A program made the translations under genes and the position numbers. A DNA stretch of 64,000 bases from contig NC_072490.1 of NCBI RefSeq assembly GCF_027574615.1, positions 28,449,501-28,513,500 on the forward strand. Direction: 5' to 3'. Under the pieces are notes generated by a model, which had not been told where the DNA came from, did no database searches, and saw only the letters and a program-made list of their open reading frames with translations. The stretch is from Eptesicus fuscus. Taxonomy: Eukaryota; Chordata; Mammalia; Chiroptera; Vespertilionidae. Of the stretch, positions 22,721 through 32,775 are shown in pieces. Positions within the stretch are counted from its first letter, which is position 1, and each line of letters starts with the position of its first letter.

Positions 22721-23191
22721 GCACAAATCAAATGTTACATAAGATCAGCCGCAAAGAGAGGAAGCAACTCTTTTAGGGCACTCATGATGGGCAGAGAAGC
22801 CAGAGGATGAGAAACACAAGCAACATCTGTGCAAGCCAGAGGGTACATGTACAGATAACAGGAACTGTGAAGGACGGGGCAGAAGGAGTTGGAGAAAGTG
22901 ACAGACAAGAGGGTGGGGCTAACCCCTAATGAGGACACAGGGGCTGCTCTCTGTGGAAAAGGGACATGCCTTCCTTGGAAGATGGTGGAGAGGGAACTGG
23001 AGGATAGGGACCCAGACAGACACAGGTCAAGGTCAAGGCAGAAGCAGGTGTGGAAGCTACTCCAGCCTGGTCTCAACCTCTTCAGCAGAGTGGAAGTACT
23101 TGAGGGAACTTACAGAGTGATCTTGTGCAGCCATTGTGAGGAGTGATCAGGGAGATCCTGAGTGAGGAGAGAAAAGAAAACATCTCAGCAG

Positions 23192-23409
23192 CCGAAACCG
23201 GTTTGGCTCAGTGGATAGAGCGTCGGTCTGCGGACTGAAAGGTCCCAGGTTCGATTCCGGTCAAGGCCATGTACATTGGTTGCGGGCACATCCCCGGTGG
23301 GGGGTGTGCAGGAGGCAGCTGGTCTATGTATCTCTCTCATCGATGTTTCTAGCTCTCTATCCCTCTCCCTTTCTCTCTGTGAAAAATCAATAAAATATAT
23401 TAAAAAAAA
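23192..23409 (+). repeat. Ves SINE with intact 15-bp target duplication
   Basis: A full copy from CCGAAACCGG through the GGTTCGATTC B box to AATAAAATATAT and an A tail. The flanks AAAACATCTCAGCAG at 23177-23191 and 23410-23424 are identical, so the insertion is young. It lies 0.7 kb upstream of exon 7. Confidence 0.95.
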
Positions 23410-23531
23410 AAAACATCTCAGCAGAAGCAAAGCAAAGAGAGGCAGGCATAGGGCAGCCCAGTGTGTCCAATGAGCTCCTGCTGAGCTCGAGACTAGATAG
23501 GGTTTCACAAAGATGGTTGTGCTGTGTTTTT

Positions 23532-23781
23532 TTTTTTTTTTTTTTTTTTTGTTTTTTTTTTTTTTTTAAAAATATATTTTATTGATTTTTTTACAGAGAG
23601 GAAGAGAGAGGGATAGAGAGTTAGAAACATCGATGAGAGAGAAACATCGATCAGCTGCCTCCTGCACACCCCCCACCGGGGATGTGCCCGCAACCAAGGT
23701 ACATGCCTTGACCGGAATCGAACCTGGGACCCTTGAGTCCGCAGGCCGACGCTCCATCCACTGAGCCAAACCGGTTTCGGC
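23532..23781 (-). repeat. Ves SINE, minus strand, with target duplication
   Basis: In minus orientation it shows the head CCGAAACCGGTTTGGCTCAG near 23781 and a long T tract (the A tail) at 23532-23567. The flanks TGTGCTGTGTTTTT at 23518-23531 and 23782-23795 match. With the plus-oriented copy 120 bases upstream it forms an inverted pair. Confidence 0.95.
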
Positions 23782-24085
23782 TGTGCTGTGTTTTTCTATC
23801 TCTGAACCCTGGAGAGGGAGGAGTAGAAAATGACCCTGAGCCCCAAGCCAGCCCCTGAGAGCTCAGCATTTGCTCTGTAGCTACTCCATGGTCCAGAGCC
23901 AATTCTGTATTCCCTCAATCCAGGACAGCCTGTCCCCATTCAGAGGGATGGCCTGGGGCTGGTGACAAATTCTAGCAGATCAGCAAAACCAAGAACTGGT
24001 GGAGCCTGGGTGCTCCAGGGTGGAGTGGGCTGGGGGTGCTGCACTCAGGAACAGGCCACTGACCATTACCCTTGCTCTTTTTCAG

Positions 24086-24248
24086 GAACACAATGAGTTC
24101 AACTCTTCCATGGCCAGGAGCCAAACCAACACAGCTCGGATCGACGGTCTGCGGCCGGGCATGGTGTATGTGGTGCAGGTGCGCGCCCGCACCGTGGCTG
24201 GCTACGGCAAGTTCAGCGGCAAGATGTGCTTCCAGACTCTGACGGACG
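24086..24248 (+). CDS. EPHB1: EPHB1 exon 7: C-terminal half of FNIII domain 2
   Basis: This 163-base exon is preceded by a T-rich tract ending TTTTTCAG and followed by the donor GACG|GTAAGG. It starts in phase 0 with EHNEFNSSMARSQTN and ends one base into a codon. It encodes the rest of the second fibronectin III repeat, including the conserved GLRPGMVYVVQVRARTVAGY stretch with its Leu-Pro-Tyr core and a terminal KMCFQTLTD. NSS is a potential N-glycosylation site. The exon is markedly CpG-rich (about 13 CpG between 24137 and 24248) compared with the flanking introns. The frame remains open for about 57 codons beyond the donor, to a stop at 24419, which is discussed as a finding. Confidence 0.96.
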
Positions 24249-26043
24249 GTAAGGGGTGGGCCAGTGACCTGGCACAGGGGGAGCAGTTCAGGGAGGAGAA
24301 GAAGCCTCACCCCAAAGAAGCTGCACTCGCAGCCAAGAGGCCAACCTCTACCTGCACTGCAGAGGAATTCCCTTGGAAGGATTTGCCTCCCAATACGCTG
24401 TATAGAGAGACATCTGTCTGAAATCCAGCCCATTTCTCTCCAACATCTGATGACTTGCCTTTGAAGGGTCTCTGAACAACATGGTCACTGCATGTGGTCC
24501 CGCAAGGGCACAGCAGTGAGACCCACATCGGTCAGTGTGCCCTCCAGCCTTTGGATCAGGGCCCAGATGCCTGTCACTCCCACTTCACTCTGTTCTTGGG
24601 GCTGGGAACTGAGCTCACAGCCTCATGTCATGAGCCCAGGTCTGCAGGAAGGGAATGGGGAGACAAAATGTGAGGTGTGGCAGTCCTATGAACCCAGTAT
24701 CTCAGAATATGTGAGGCAACTTCATAGGTGGCCCCAGTAGGTCCTGCTCAGGCATCTGCCCACTGTTTTCCAAACTGTCCCAAGGCCAGAAAGCCTGTCA
24801 CCAAAAATACTTCCACTTTTCGGTTTTAATCATTCCCTATTATAATGATTTCCCCCACTCCTCTGAGACCACCCCTTTAACACTTAGGTAAAGGAGATTT
24901 CCCTGTAGCCTGAACATTGAGCCTGGGTGTGTCTGCTTGGTTGTTCCCTCACTGTTTTCTTAGCTAGCCATTTACCATAGTGTAAGTCATTTATCTATAT
25001 TATCTACATATCTATCTGCATTTATTTATTCATTTATGAGCTATTTTCTGATAGTTTTCCAAATGTCAGTCTATTCCCATCCTCCCAAACTGAAAGCCTT
25101 TCATTTTTCCTTTATTACTTAAATTATATAGAAAGCAGGCTGCCCTTACATAACATTTTATTTTAGGCCAGTACTCTTCAGCTAGGCACTTGACAGGGCT
25201 TGAGGCTTTCTAATGACACATTATATTTTTGACAATTTAAAAATTCACCAGGAAGATTTAAAAATCAGATGACCTCATATAAAAATCATAATATTCATTT
25301 TCTTGGGAACAGTTGTAAGGGGAGCCAGTGCTGGTGGGTGTTCCCGTGTGAGGCACTGCTGCCCCATGGGTGCCCACCACTTCCCAGTCGTGTATTCCTG
25401 GGTGCTCTAGTGGGAGCTCTCTGGCGCCTGTAGGATTGGGAGTTTGCAACCCATTTGGAGTTTATTTTAGATGAATTTTGAGTCATATTTTAAGGATGGT
25501 GAGATGGGGTGGGAAGGCAAGCCAGTTCATTCAGATTAATGATGCGGCTGGATTGAAAAGAACGCAGGCTGTCTTCTTTTCCTTTAGGACTCTGTCCCCC
25601 TTTTGCACCTCACTTACCATCTAGATTTATGGGCACTTTGGCATCAGGAGGTACACAGGATTAAAAGCCCAAAACTCAAAATGATCTGAGCACCGGTCTC
25701 TTGGCAATCCTGCTAGACAAATCAAGAAGTAACAGATTTCTCCCAAGAAGGCTATTCCTTTTACATTGGCAGTTAAGTTTTGTAAACCCAAGAGGGGCTA
25801 GATATAAGAGAGTTCTGGTAAGTGGCCAAATTCGAGAGTATTAATCTTAATGACTGAGGTTCACACATCGGTAGTAATTACGCTCATGGCAGCTTTGGGC
25901 CCCAAAGGCAGCGCAGAGGTGAGTCTGAAGGTTGATAGAAGATGGGTCATTGGGGCAGGAGGACCTGTGGGAAGGTCACTTTGCTTTATAATGTTTTTAA
26001 TGTATAAAGATGTTGTTATGGACTCCTCACTATGGTTTCTTGC

Positions 26044-26068
26044 TTTTTTTTTTTTTTTTTTTTTTTTT
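26044..26068. repeat. T25 homopolymer
   Basis: Twenty-five T in a row in intron 7. No SINE body is attached on either side. Confidence 0.9.
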
Positions 26069-26213
26069 GCCAAATTAACTTTTTAAAAGCATGCATGTTA
26101 CAGAAAGCTCTCAACAGAGGGAAACGGAAACTCTACCTTCAGTATTTAACATTGATTTTTAGAGAGTGGGAGGTTTTGACTCTGTCTTTAGCAGTCTCTG
26201 TCTCCACCACAGA

Positions 26214-26395
26214 CTGGTTCTCAAACATTGTTGGGGAACATCGGAATCACCCAGGGTGTTCGGTAAACATGCAGATACCTGCTCTTCACCCAGTGGTTCT
26301 GATTTCGGAGATCTGAGTAGGGGCCCAGAAATAGTCATGTTTAACAATTGGGCTTAAGATATTCTGATGCAGGGCATGGGGAACCTCAGTTCAAA
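26214..26395 (+). repeat. MER5-like hAT MITE relic
   Basis: TGGTTCTCAAACATTG, GGAATCACCCAGGGTG, GTGGTTCTGATTTCGGAG and a GATGCAGGGCATGGGG part resemble the MER5/MER-type MITE pattern. Diverged, subfamily uncertain. Confidence 0.55.
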
Positions 26396-26504
26396 AGGTA
26401 TTGTCATTAGGGTTGCCCAGTAAAACCGAGAACGGCCAGTTAAATAAGCGGCCAGTCAAATAAGCAATGAATAATGTTTGGGGCATACTTAAATACTTAC
26501 TTTT

Positions 26505-26507
<3 letters not shown>

Positions 26508-26547
<40 letters not shown>
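26508..26547. repeat. (CA)20 microsatellite upstream of exon 8
   Basis: Forty bases of uninterrupted AC repeat on the transcript strand, followed by GTATATAT. It ends 88 nt before the acceptor of the transmembrane exon. CA-rich RNA is a known binding target of hnRNP L, so an effect on splicing is conceivable. Confidence 0.95.
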
Positions 26548-26549
<2 letters not shown>

Positions 26550-26635
26550 ATATATTGTGTCTTTGGATCATACATGGAGTACCAGCTGTGTGCAAAGAGC
26601 ACATAGGAAGATTCTAATGCCTCTTTCTTACCTAG

Positions 26636-26744
26636 CTGATTACAAGTCTGAGCTGAGGGAGCAGCTGCCCCTGATTGCTGGCTCGGCGGCGGCCGGGGTT
26701 GTGTTTGTCGTGTCCTTGGTGGCCATCTCCATCGTCTGTAGCAG
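26636..26744 (+). CDS. EPHB1: EPHB1 exon 8: stalk end and transmembrane helix
   Basis: This 109-base exon has the acceptor TTTCTTACCTAG and the donor GCAG|GTAGGC. Its first two bases complete an Ala codon with the G from exon 7, followed by DYKSELREQLPLIAG. The hydrophobic run from about LPLIAGSAAAG to VAISIVCS is the single transmembrane helix. It contains small-residue AGSAAAG spacing of the kind that favours helix packing. The exon ends after two bases of an Arg codon, so the positively charged stop-transfer cluster RKR is split across the next intron. A (CA)20 repeat lies 88 nt upstream of the acceptor. Reading straight into the intron gives an immediate in-frame TAG at 26746. Confidence 0.96.
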
Positions 26745-27559
26745 GTAGGCCCTCCGCTCCTGACCGCTCTCCTTGGACCCAGGAAGCCCCACATTCAGAC
26801 CCCTCCCAGGTCATGCTGACTGGACAGGGCCTGACCATTCAACAGACACAGCTCCGCTCTCCCAATCATCACTCCATGTCAATCCACAGGCAGCCTAGAA
26901 CTCCAGATTGTTATCTCTGTGCCTGGGATAAAATCCTCTGTAAGAGCTGGGCAAAGCTATGAATCAACCCATCCATCCTCAAGCTTCATTTTAGACAAGA
27001 CTCTTAGCGCCCCTCGCACAAGACAGTTTTTCGGAGTGACAGTTACAAAATTGCATTTGACCCACTGGAGCATCCCAGCGTGTGCCTCAGCCCATCCTCT
27101 GGTTAAAGAGCCAAAGGCCTTGGCGGAGCGCATAAGGCAGCAGGCAGGAAGGGAGCCGAGGAGGAAAAGAGGAACTCCAAGCTCTGCAGAAGGGCTGGCC
27201 CTGAAGGCCTTGTGAATTTTTAATACTGTTGCTACTGCCTTCGGTGGTTAGCCCAGATTCTGCTGGGCGAAGGCCTATAGTGCCACAGCCAGAGCACTAC
27301 CAGGCATCCTCAGGAGTCTGCCCAAGCTCTGGAGGGGACCCACGGCTCTGCCTGGCCTGTAGACTTGAAAGCAGACCCATCTGCCCACAGTGGGGGGGTC
27401 AAGCTAGAGCTCTGACCATGACAAGAACTACACCTAAACTGAGAGAAGCAGTTCCCCATCCCAGGAGATGCCTGTGTGAGCCCCCACTGGGACAGGAGGC
27501 CTGGGAGGAGGTCCCTGGAGCAGAGAGGCTCAGAGAGCTCCTCTTCCTTGTGTCCACAG
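26745..27559 (+). other. EPHB1: EPHB1 intron 8
   Basis: This 815-base intron is the shortest in the window. It begins with an in-frame TAG stop formed by the donor itself. I recognise no repeat in it. Open frames running through it on both strands lack coding features and overlap exon 9, so I treat them as chance. Confidence 0.85.
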
Positions 27560-27624
27560 GAAACGGGCTTACAGCAAAGAGGCTGTGTACAGTGACAAGC
27601 TGCAGCATTACAGCACGGGCCGAG
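27560..27624 (+). CDS. EPHB1: EPHB1 exon 9: membrane-proximal cytoplasmic segment
   Basis: This small 65-base exon lies between a CTTGTGTCCACAG acceptor and a strong CGAG|GTGAGT donor. The first base completes Arg, followed by KRAYSKEAVYSDKLQHYSTGR, and the last base opens a Gly codon. The segment begins the cytoplasmic side right after the transmembrane helix, with the basic stop-transfer residues RKR and three Tyr residues. It lies only 815 bases after exon 8 and is followed by a 12.5-kb intron. Small size and phase match the corresponding exon of other EPHB genes. Overlapping longer open frames on both strands here are shadows. Confidence 0.95.
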
Positions 27625-28159
27625 GTGAGTAGAAAGCAGACCTCCACTGATCCCTGGAGAACCACTGAGAGGAGCAGGCAAGTGCTTGGAGAGCTCCTTA
27701 TAGCCAGACTGGCTGGTCCCCACCACAGCCCCTCCCAGCGCCCAGTGGCCCAGCACCGCCTCTCTTTGCAGGTCCTCAGGGACCACAGGCTGCCGCCCCC
27801 CGTCTGCTGTCTGCCCATTGTGGGCACTCATTGGATGCCTGGCAAGCAGATTATCTTTTGCATTGATAAGCCCGTATAGGACAAGGAGTGCAGGGAAAGA
27901 TTGGGTTTAGCAAGTCAATGAATCCTGAAGTCAGACACAGTGGCGAAAGATGGAGGGTTCCCTATTAACATCTTCCCCCTTATCTAATCCAGCTGAGCGG
28001 CTGGGGAATGAGTTAACCAAATTCACAGATAAGCCAGAGAACATGAATGTAGGGAATTAAAAGATAGCAGAGCCCAAGAGGCCAAAGTGTTGGGATATCT
28101 CCCAAGTATTTTCTTTTTAAAAGTACCTTAAAAGTTTTCTTCACTCATTATCTTACTCT

Positions 28160-28164
<5 letters not shown>

Positions 28165-28204
<40 letters not shown>
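28165..28204. repeat. (AT)20 microsatellite
   Basis: A perfect alternating AT run in intron 9, self-complementary and able to extrude as a cruciform. Confidence 0.95.
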
Positions 28205-28207
<3 letters not shown>

Positions 28208-28545
28208 TTTTATAACTAAAACTGTTTCTCAGAAATGTGCAACATGAAGTCTTTTGTCAGAATTACTCTTTTATCTGTGTAATTACAACATTGCAGAGTC
28301 TGAAAATGTCCCAATGGGTCAGCTGGGCCACCTTCCTTCCTCCAGAAAACAGTACCCTTAATCCTTACAGTGGACACGTTCTGTTTCTAAATAACCCCTT
28401 TTACATTCCACGGATGCCCTCCGCAATCTGCCCCAGCACTTTGTGCTGCGCTTCTTCTGTAAGCCTCCTCTCACCTAACACCCTCTGTTGAAGTGTAAGC
28501 CCTTTTCTCCCTGTTCACACAGCAGTGAACATGGAAAACAGGCCT

Positions 28546-28550
<5 letters not shown>

Positions 28551-28597
<47 letters not shown>
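28551..28597. repeat. (AC)n microsatellite
   Basis: About 23 AC units in intron 9. Open frames through it give His-Thr runs and are not genes. Confidence 0.95.
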
Positions 28598-30274
28598 GAG
28601 CATGCCTTCAATGGGCAGTTCTGGGAGCAAAAATGGGCTCAAAGGCAAAAGTTCTCAGGGATCAAACTCATCTCTTCACCAAGGTTACGTCTCCAGGACA
28701 ACCACACAGCAGCTTCGCCACAAAGGAGCTCATGTTCGAGCATGGCCAGTGCTGGCTCGGGTTGTACAGTGGCTACTCGGTAGATGCGATCTCTCGTTTT
28801 CCAGGGGCTTTCAACCTAAGACCAAGAAATTGCCAAGGACCAAGCCCCAGGCAGCTGGGCTGCTGTTCAGATAGTCATGGTTGGGAGGGAGGCATGGGCT
28901 CGGCTGGCTCAGAGGCACTGTGGTTCCACAGTGGTCCAGGCAGCCCCACATCAACAGTATAAACCAGGGGAGGGGATTCGATAGAGTGGCCTCTCTCTAA
29001 ATTCACACACACTGCTCCTGAAAAACTCAGAGTCCTGTTTACCACCACCCTCCCTTTTCCCCCTTCCAGGCTACCTTGGGCCTCCATTCTAACCAAATGT
29101 CTCCGGTTTTAGAGGGGGCAATCCCTATTGTGTTCTCTCCTTTCCTGCAGCCTGACTCTCTGCCTCACTGCAAAATCTGCAGATGCTTTTACTCATATTA
29201 ACCTGTGCATTAACTGCTGACAGTGATTGTATCTATGATTCCCAAGTGAAGGTACCCCCTCTAGGGTGCATCAGAATTACCTGCCCGCCTCCTGGCCTGT
29301 GCCTCAGTGTTCTGACATGCCCCCACCCAATGCGCTCTGCTCTTTGTTGCATTGAGAGCCACTGTAAAGTCCATTTCAGATTTAGCACCCTGCTAACTCT
29401 CCGGATGATACACGTAGAGATGGCCATGGGGGCACAAAATTGGGAATATCATTTTGAAGACTAGAGATGGCCAAAGGTGAGAATAGGTTGCCCTAGGAGG
29501 GAGCTTCCATTTTAAAGGCATGCAAGTTAAGCCTTGTTATTGCTCCTTGGGTGGAGTATAGAGGGTCCCCAGTCGCCAAGTTGGGGTACTGCTTGGTGCC
29601 TTTTTGGGCACGTCAACCTGAGATCTGGCCATTCTCCTGCTGTGGAGGGACCAGCTCTGGTGGGCCACCACGTGGTGCCGAAATGCACAAAGGTGCTCCC
29701 CAAGCGCTCACAGCCCTCCTCTGGGGGATTGTGTCCCATCTAATGCCCACAGCTTCCATGGTTCTCAGGGTCCACAGAAAATTCAAATCCAGTCTGCAGT
29801 AATCGTGGCCCCGCTGCAGCCAGTGGGGACAGCCGAAGACACAGTGTTGACAAGCTGCACAGTCGCCATCCCGGGGACTCGGGGTGGACGCAGAGTTCTT
29901 CGTGGACCAGAGTCCACGTCCTCAGCTGCCTTAGAAGTCTGTCTTCTTTTGAATTCAGTTCACCTTTTTATAAATGTCCTTCCCCTCTATTCATAACTTT
30001 TCTCTTTTTATCCAGTCCCTCCAACCTGGCTCTTCTGAGCCCAGTTCTCTAAACTCATAGTCTCATACACTGAGTTGCATTAGTGCATTTTCTCCTGTGG
30101 GCCTCGGTCCCTCTGACTGAAGCTGTTACTGTTGGAGCATCACAGTGTGAGGGCTGTAGAGCTGAGGGAAGACTCAGCACGTGTATAACAGAAGAGGAAA
30201 CAAGTCTCAGAGGGAGGATGGGCCTGGCCCAAGACCGGGCAGGGGTAGGAATGATTAGTTATGGAAAGCCTGCT

Positions 30275-30440
30275 CTGCTCCTTTATTCTGGTTGCTCACA
30301 CCGACCCATCTAACCCTGACAACCACTCCAGGACTTAGGCACTAATCTAGGGAGGTAAGCGACTTACCCAGGTCACAGGGCCCATAGGTGACAGAGGTGG
30401 ACTGCACACCCTCTACGTCTGGCTGCAGAGCCCAAGATCT
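30275..30440 (-). repeat. MIR SINE
   Basis: GGTAAGCGACTTACCCAGGT, CACAGGGCCCATAGGTGACA and a GTCTGGCTGCAGAGCCC end are in the order of an antisense MIR. Ancient relic. Confidence 0.7.
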
Positions 30441-32374
30441 TCCCATGTTGCAATGGCTCAGGGTGCCGGGTAGTCGGGAGCATGTGACAGTGGGATGAGG
30501 ACTAATTCAGGCTGTCCTGGTTGGTGGTTTGTTACCTCCTCCTCCCAGTGTAGAAGGCAGAAAGGTTCATTAAGCGTGATGTGAATGTGCCTGGACCTGG
30601 ACCATCCATGTGCCGTGCCTCCCTGTGCGATGTGACAGCAACCTCCAGGAGCACCCAGCCTCATTCATCGGTGCCCAAGAGGACCCTGCCTCTCTTCCCC
30701 ACAGGCAGGACATGTGGCACCATAGCCCTGCCCTCCCAGACCTGCCTTCCAGGGTGATGCGAAAGCTGAGGGAGACACCATCTAAACGTCTGCAAGTGGA
30801 ATACCTTCTCTAGCGCAATGCGATGTGGCAGATCTGGTCAATTTGAGAACACAGTGCTCTCTGGGACACTGGTTTATGTCCATCCTCTGATAGACATGAC
30901 AGGCATATGAAAGAGGGATTTGGATTTGGGTGAAAGAGACTACAGGGAAGGCAAAGAGGAGCCAGGTTGCAGGAACTGGATAAAAAGAGAATAGTTATGA
31001 ATAGAGGGGAAAGGCATTTATAAAAGGTGAACTGAATTACAAAGAAGACAGACTTCTAAGGCAGCCGAGGGAAGGGAAAGTGTGCTGGATATGGTTCTGA
31101 TTGCTTGGATGGTAGTGCCTAGGAGCCCGAGGTTCGTGTTTAAGGATGGGTGGGTGGGGCTGTGGGTTTTTCATGTCCAGGAAGAGGCAGACACATGGTG
31201 TGCCCTCATGGTTTATTTATATGGGCCATTCCCAGTAGGTGTTCACTAATTAAAAATTGCCTGGACAGGATGACCCAGGTGGCCAAGGTGGGCTTGGGAA
31301 CCCATCTTAAAAAAATGTTTGTTGATTCTACATTTGGAAAACATTACTAGATACTTATGGGGCTTAGGTAACTACACACTTGATAGTGGTTGACACCTCG
31401 CTGATTTCTGAGTTGGATGGAGTGTGTAAGGTTGGGAAAGAGGAATGAATATAAAGGCTTGGTAAGGGGTTAAGGGCTTTTCAAAAGCAGTCCTAACAGA
31501 ACCACCTCTTGTGTTGCAGGCAACAGCAGATAAAATCACAGAGCTAATATCATTAAGCTTTGAGGAAAACAGAAACAAATAGGGTATATGCCCAAAGGCT
31601 GTAGACTGGCCAACACTCACATTGTCACATGGAGCAAGAGGGCAGAGCACTAAGATTACAGAACAGAAGGGCGAGCTTGATCCCTGCCAAATCTTGAAGA
31701 GGCTGGAGCAGATGGGCTCTGGGCATTAAAAACTGAATTCTGTGATCATCAGGAACCATCACAGGATTATTAAGAAAAAATAATGGGGCCCTCATGTCAC
31801 TTACTGGGGTTACACAGTTAGTAAATTCAAGAGAAATTGCAGTTTATTTTGGCAAAAATATTTGATAACCTCTAAGGGAAAGCATTGTAAAGTGGGTACA
31901 GAGCTTGTCTTCATGTCGAAAGAAAGTGGGTTAGTGACTCTGTCAGCCAGGCAGGAAGTCACCGGTTTTATTCTAGTCCTTGTCCAATTCAATCTCTTGT
32001 TTGTTTGAGTGTTTTTTAAATTCATGAGTCAGGTGCAGGCCTAGGGATTCTTATCAAGTTTGTAGGTAACAGTTGGAGAGCAGAGCTAACACCATAGAAG
32101 ACAGAATAAAAATTCAGAACTATCCATCAGCATTGAATGTTAATTCGAAATCTGCAAGATGAAATGTTGGAGGGATAAATTTAGAGTCTAGTGTTTGGGT
32201 TAAAACAAAAAGGAAGTGGTGTGAAAAAGGAGGAGACCTGGCTTGCTATTTGTGTGGGGGAAAAAATGTAGGTATTTAGTTGACCACATGATTAATATGA
32301 GTGATATGTAGCTGATTTAAAAAGAAGCCAAGTGCTGTTACTGATGCGGGATAATACTGTTCTCTAATTTTTTA

Positions 32375-32583
32375 ATTTTTTATTTTTATTTTTTTTCTCT
32401 TTTTTTTTTTTTTTCAGAGAGAGAGGGAGGGTGGGAGAGAGAGAGAGGTAGCCTCCCGCACACACGCATCCCCAACTGGGGATCAAACCCACAATCTGGG
32501 AATGTGCCCTGACTGGGAATCGAACCCTGCCACCTTTTGGTGGATGATGCTCCAACCAACTGAGGCTCACAGTCCAGGGCCTC
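32375..32583 (-). repeat. Ves-type SINE, diverged
   Basis: The T-rich start, GAGAGAGAGGTAGCCTCCCG, GATCAAACCCACAATCTGGG, AATGTGCCCTGACTGGGAAT and CGAACCCTGCCACC form a minus-strand SINE with a recognisable B box. It is clearly older than the copies at 23192 and 23532. Confidence 0.8.
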
Positions 32584-32596
32584 TTCTCCAACTTCG

Positions 32597-32775
32597 AGCA
32601 CTTACTGTAATAAGTACTTTACATCTTAGCTAATTTAAGCTTCGTAACTGCACCGTGAGGTGCATTTTGCATGTGAAGAAACAGAGCCTCTGGACAAGTA
32701 ACCTGTCCAGAGTCTTAGAATTAGTGCTTTATAAAGCAAGGTTTTAAACTCAGGTCTGTCTGGCTCTGCAGTCCC
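32597..32775 (-). repeat. MIR SINE next to the Ves copy
   Basis: GAGCACTTACTGTAATAAGT, a GAAGAAACAGAGCCTCTGGA block, GTAACCTGTCCAGAGTC and CAGGTCTGTCTGGCTCTGCA follow antisense MIR order. Confidence 0.8.

Larger units (their letters stand above)
15986..24085 (+). other. EPHB1: EPHB1 intron 6
   Basis: This is an 8.1-kb intron. Recognisable contents are a long minus-strand L2 (16722-17805), MIR fragments near 17860, 18580 and 19240, a 17-base G run at 18439, a hAT-Charlie-like fragment at 19736, a GGT/GGA microsatellite at 21027, a plus-strand L2 end near 21395, a hAT MITE at 22217 sitting in an older L2, and two oppositely oriented Ves SINEs at 23192 and 23532. I see nothing supported in 20600-21000 and 22720-23170. 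Confidence 0.85.
24249..26635 (+). other. EPHB1: EPHB1 intron 7
   Basis: This 2.4-kb intron contains a 25-base T run at 26044, a MER5-type relic at about 26214-26395 and a (CA)20 repeat at 26508-26547 close to the exon 8 acceptor. From 24422 to about 26000 I see only unclassified sequence, AT-rich around 24950-25300. Confidence 0.85.

Noticed and set aside
22613..22810. Plus-strand 65-codon frame in intron 6
   Set aside because: It lies in L2-derived sequence and shows no homology or conservation signal I can see.
27310..27831. 173- and 142-codon open frames on minus near exon 9
   Set aside because: They are antisense to EPHB1 exon 9, with a Cys-rich random composition and no promoter or splice evidence.
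27229..27879. 216-codon open frame overlapping exon 9 on plus
   Set aside because: It runs in a different frame from the receptor, has no recognisable domain and spans introns. It is a GC-rich chance frame.
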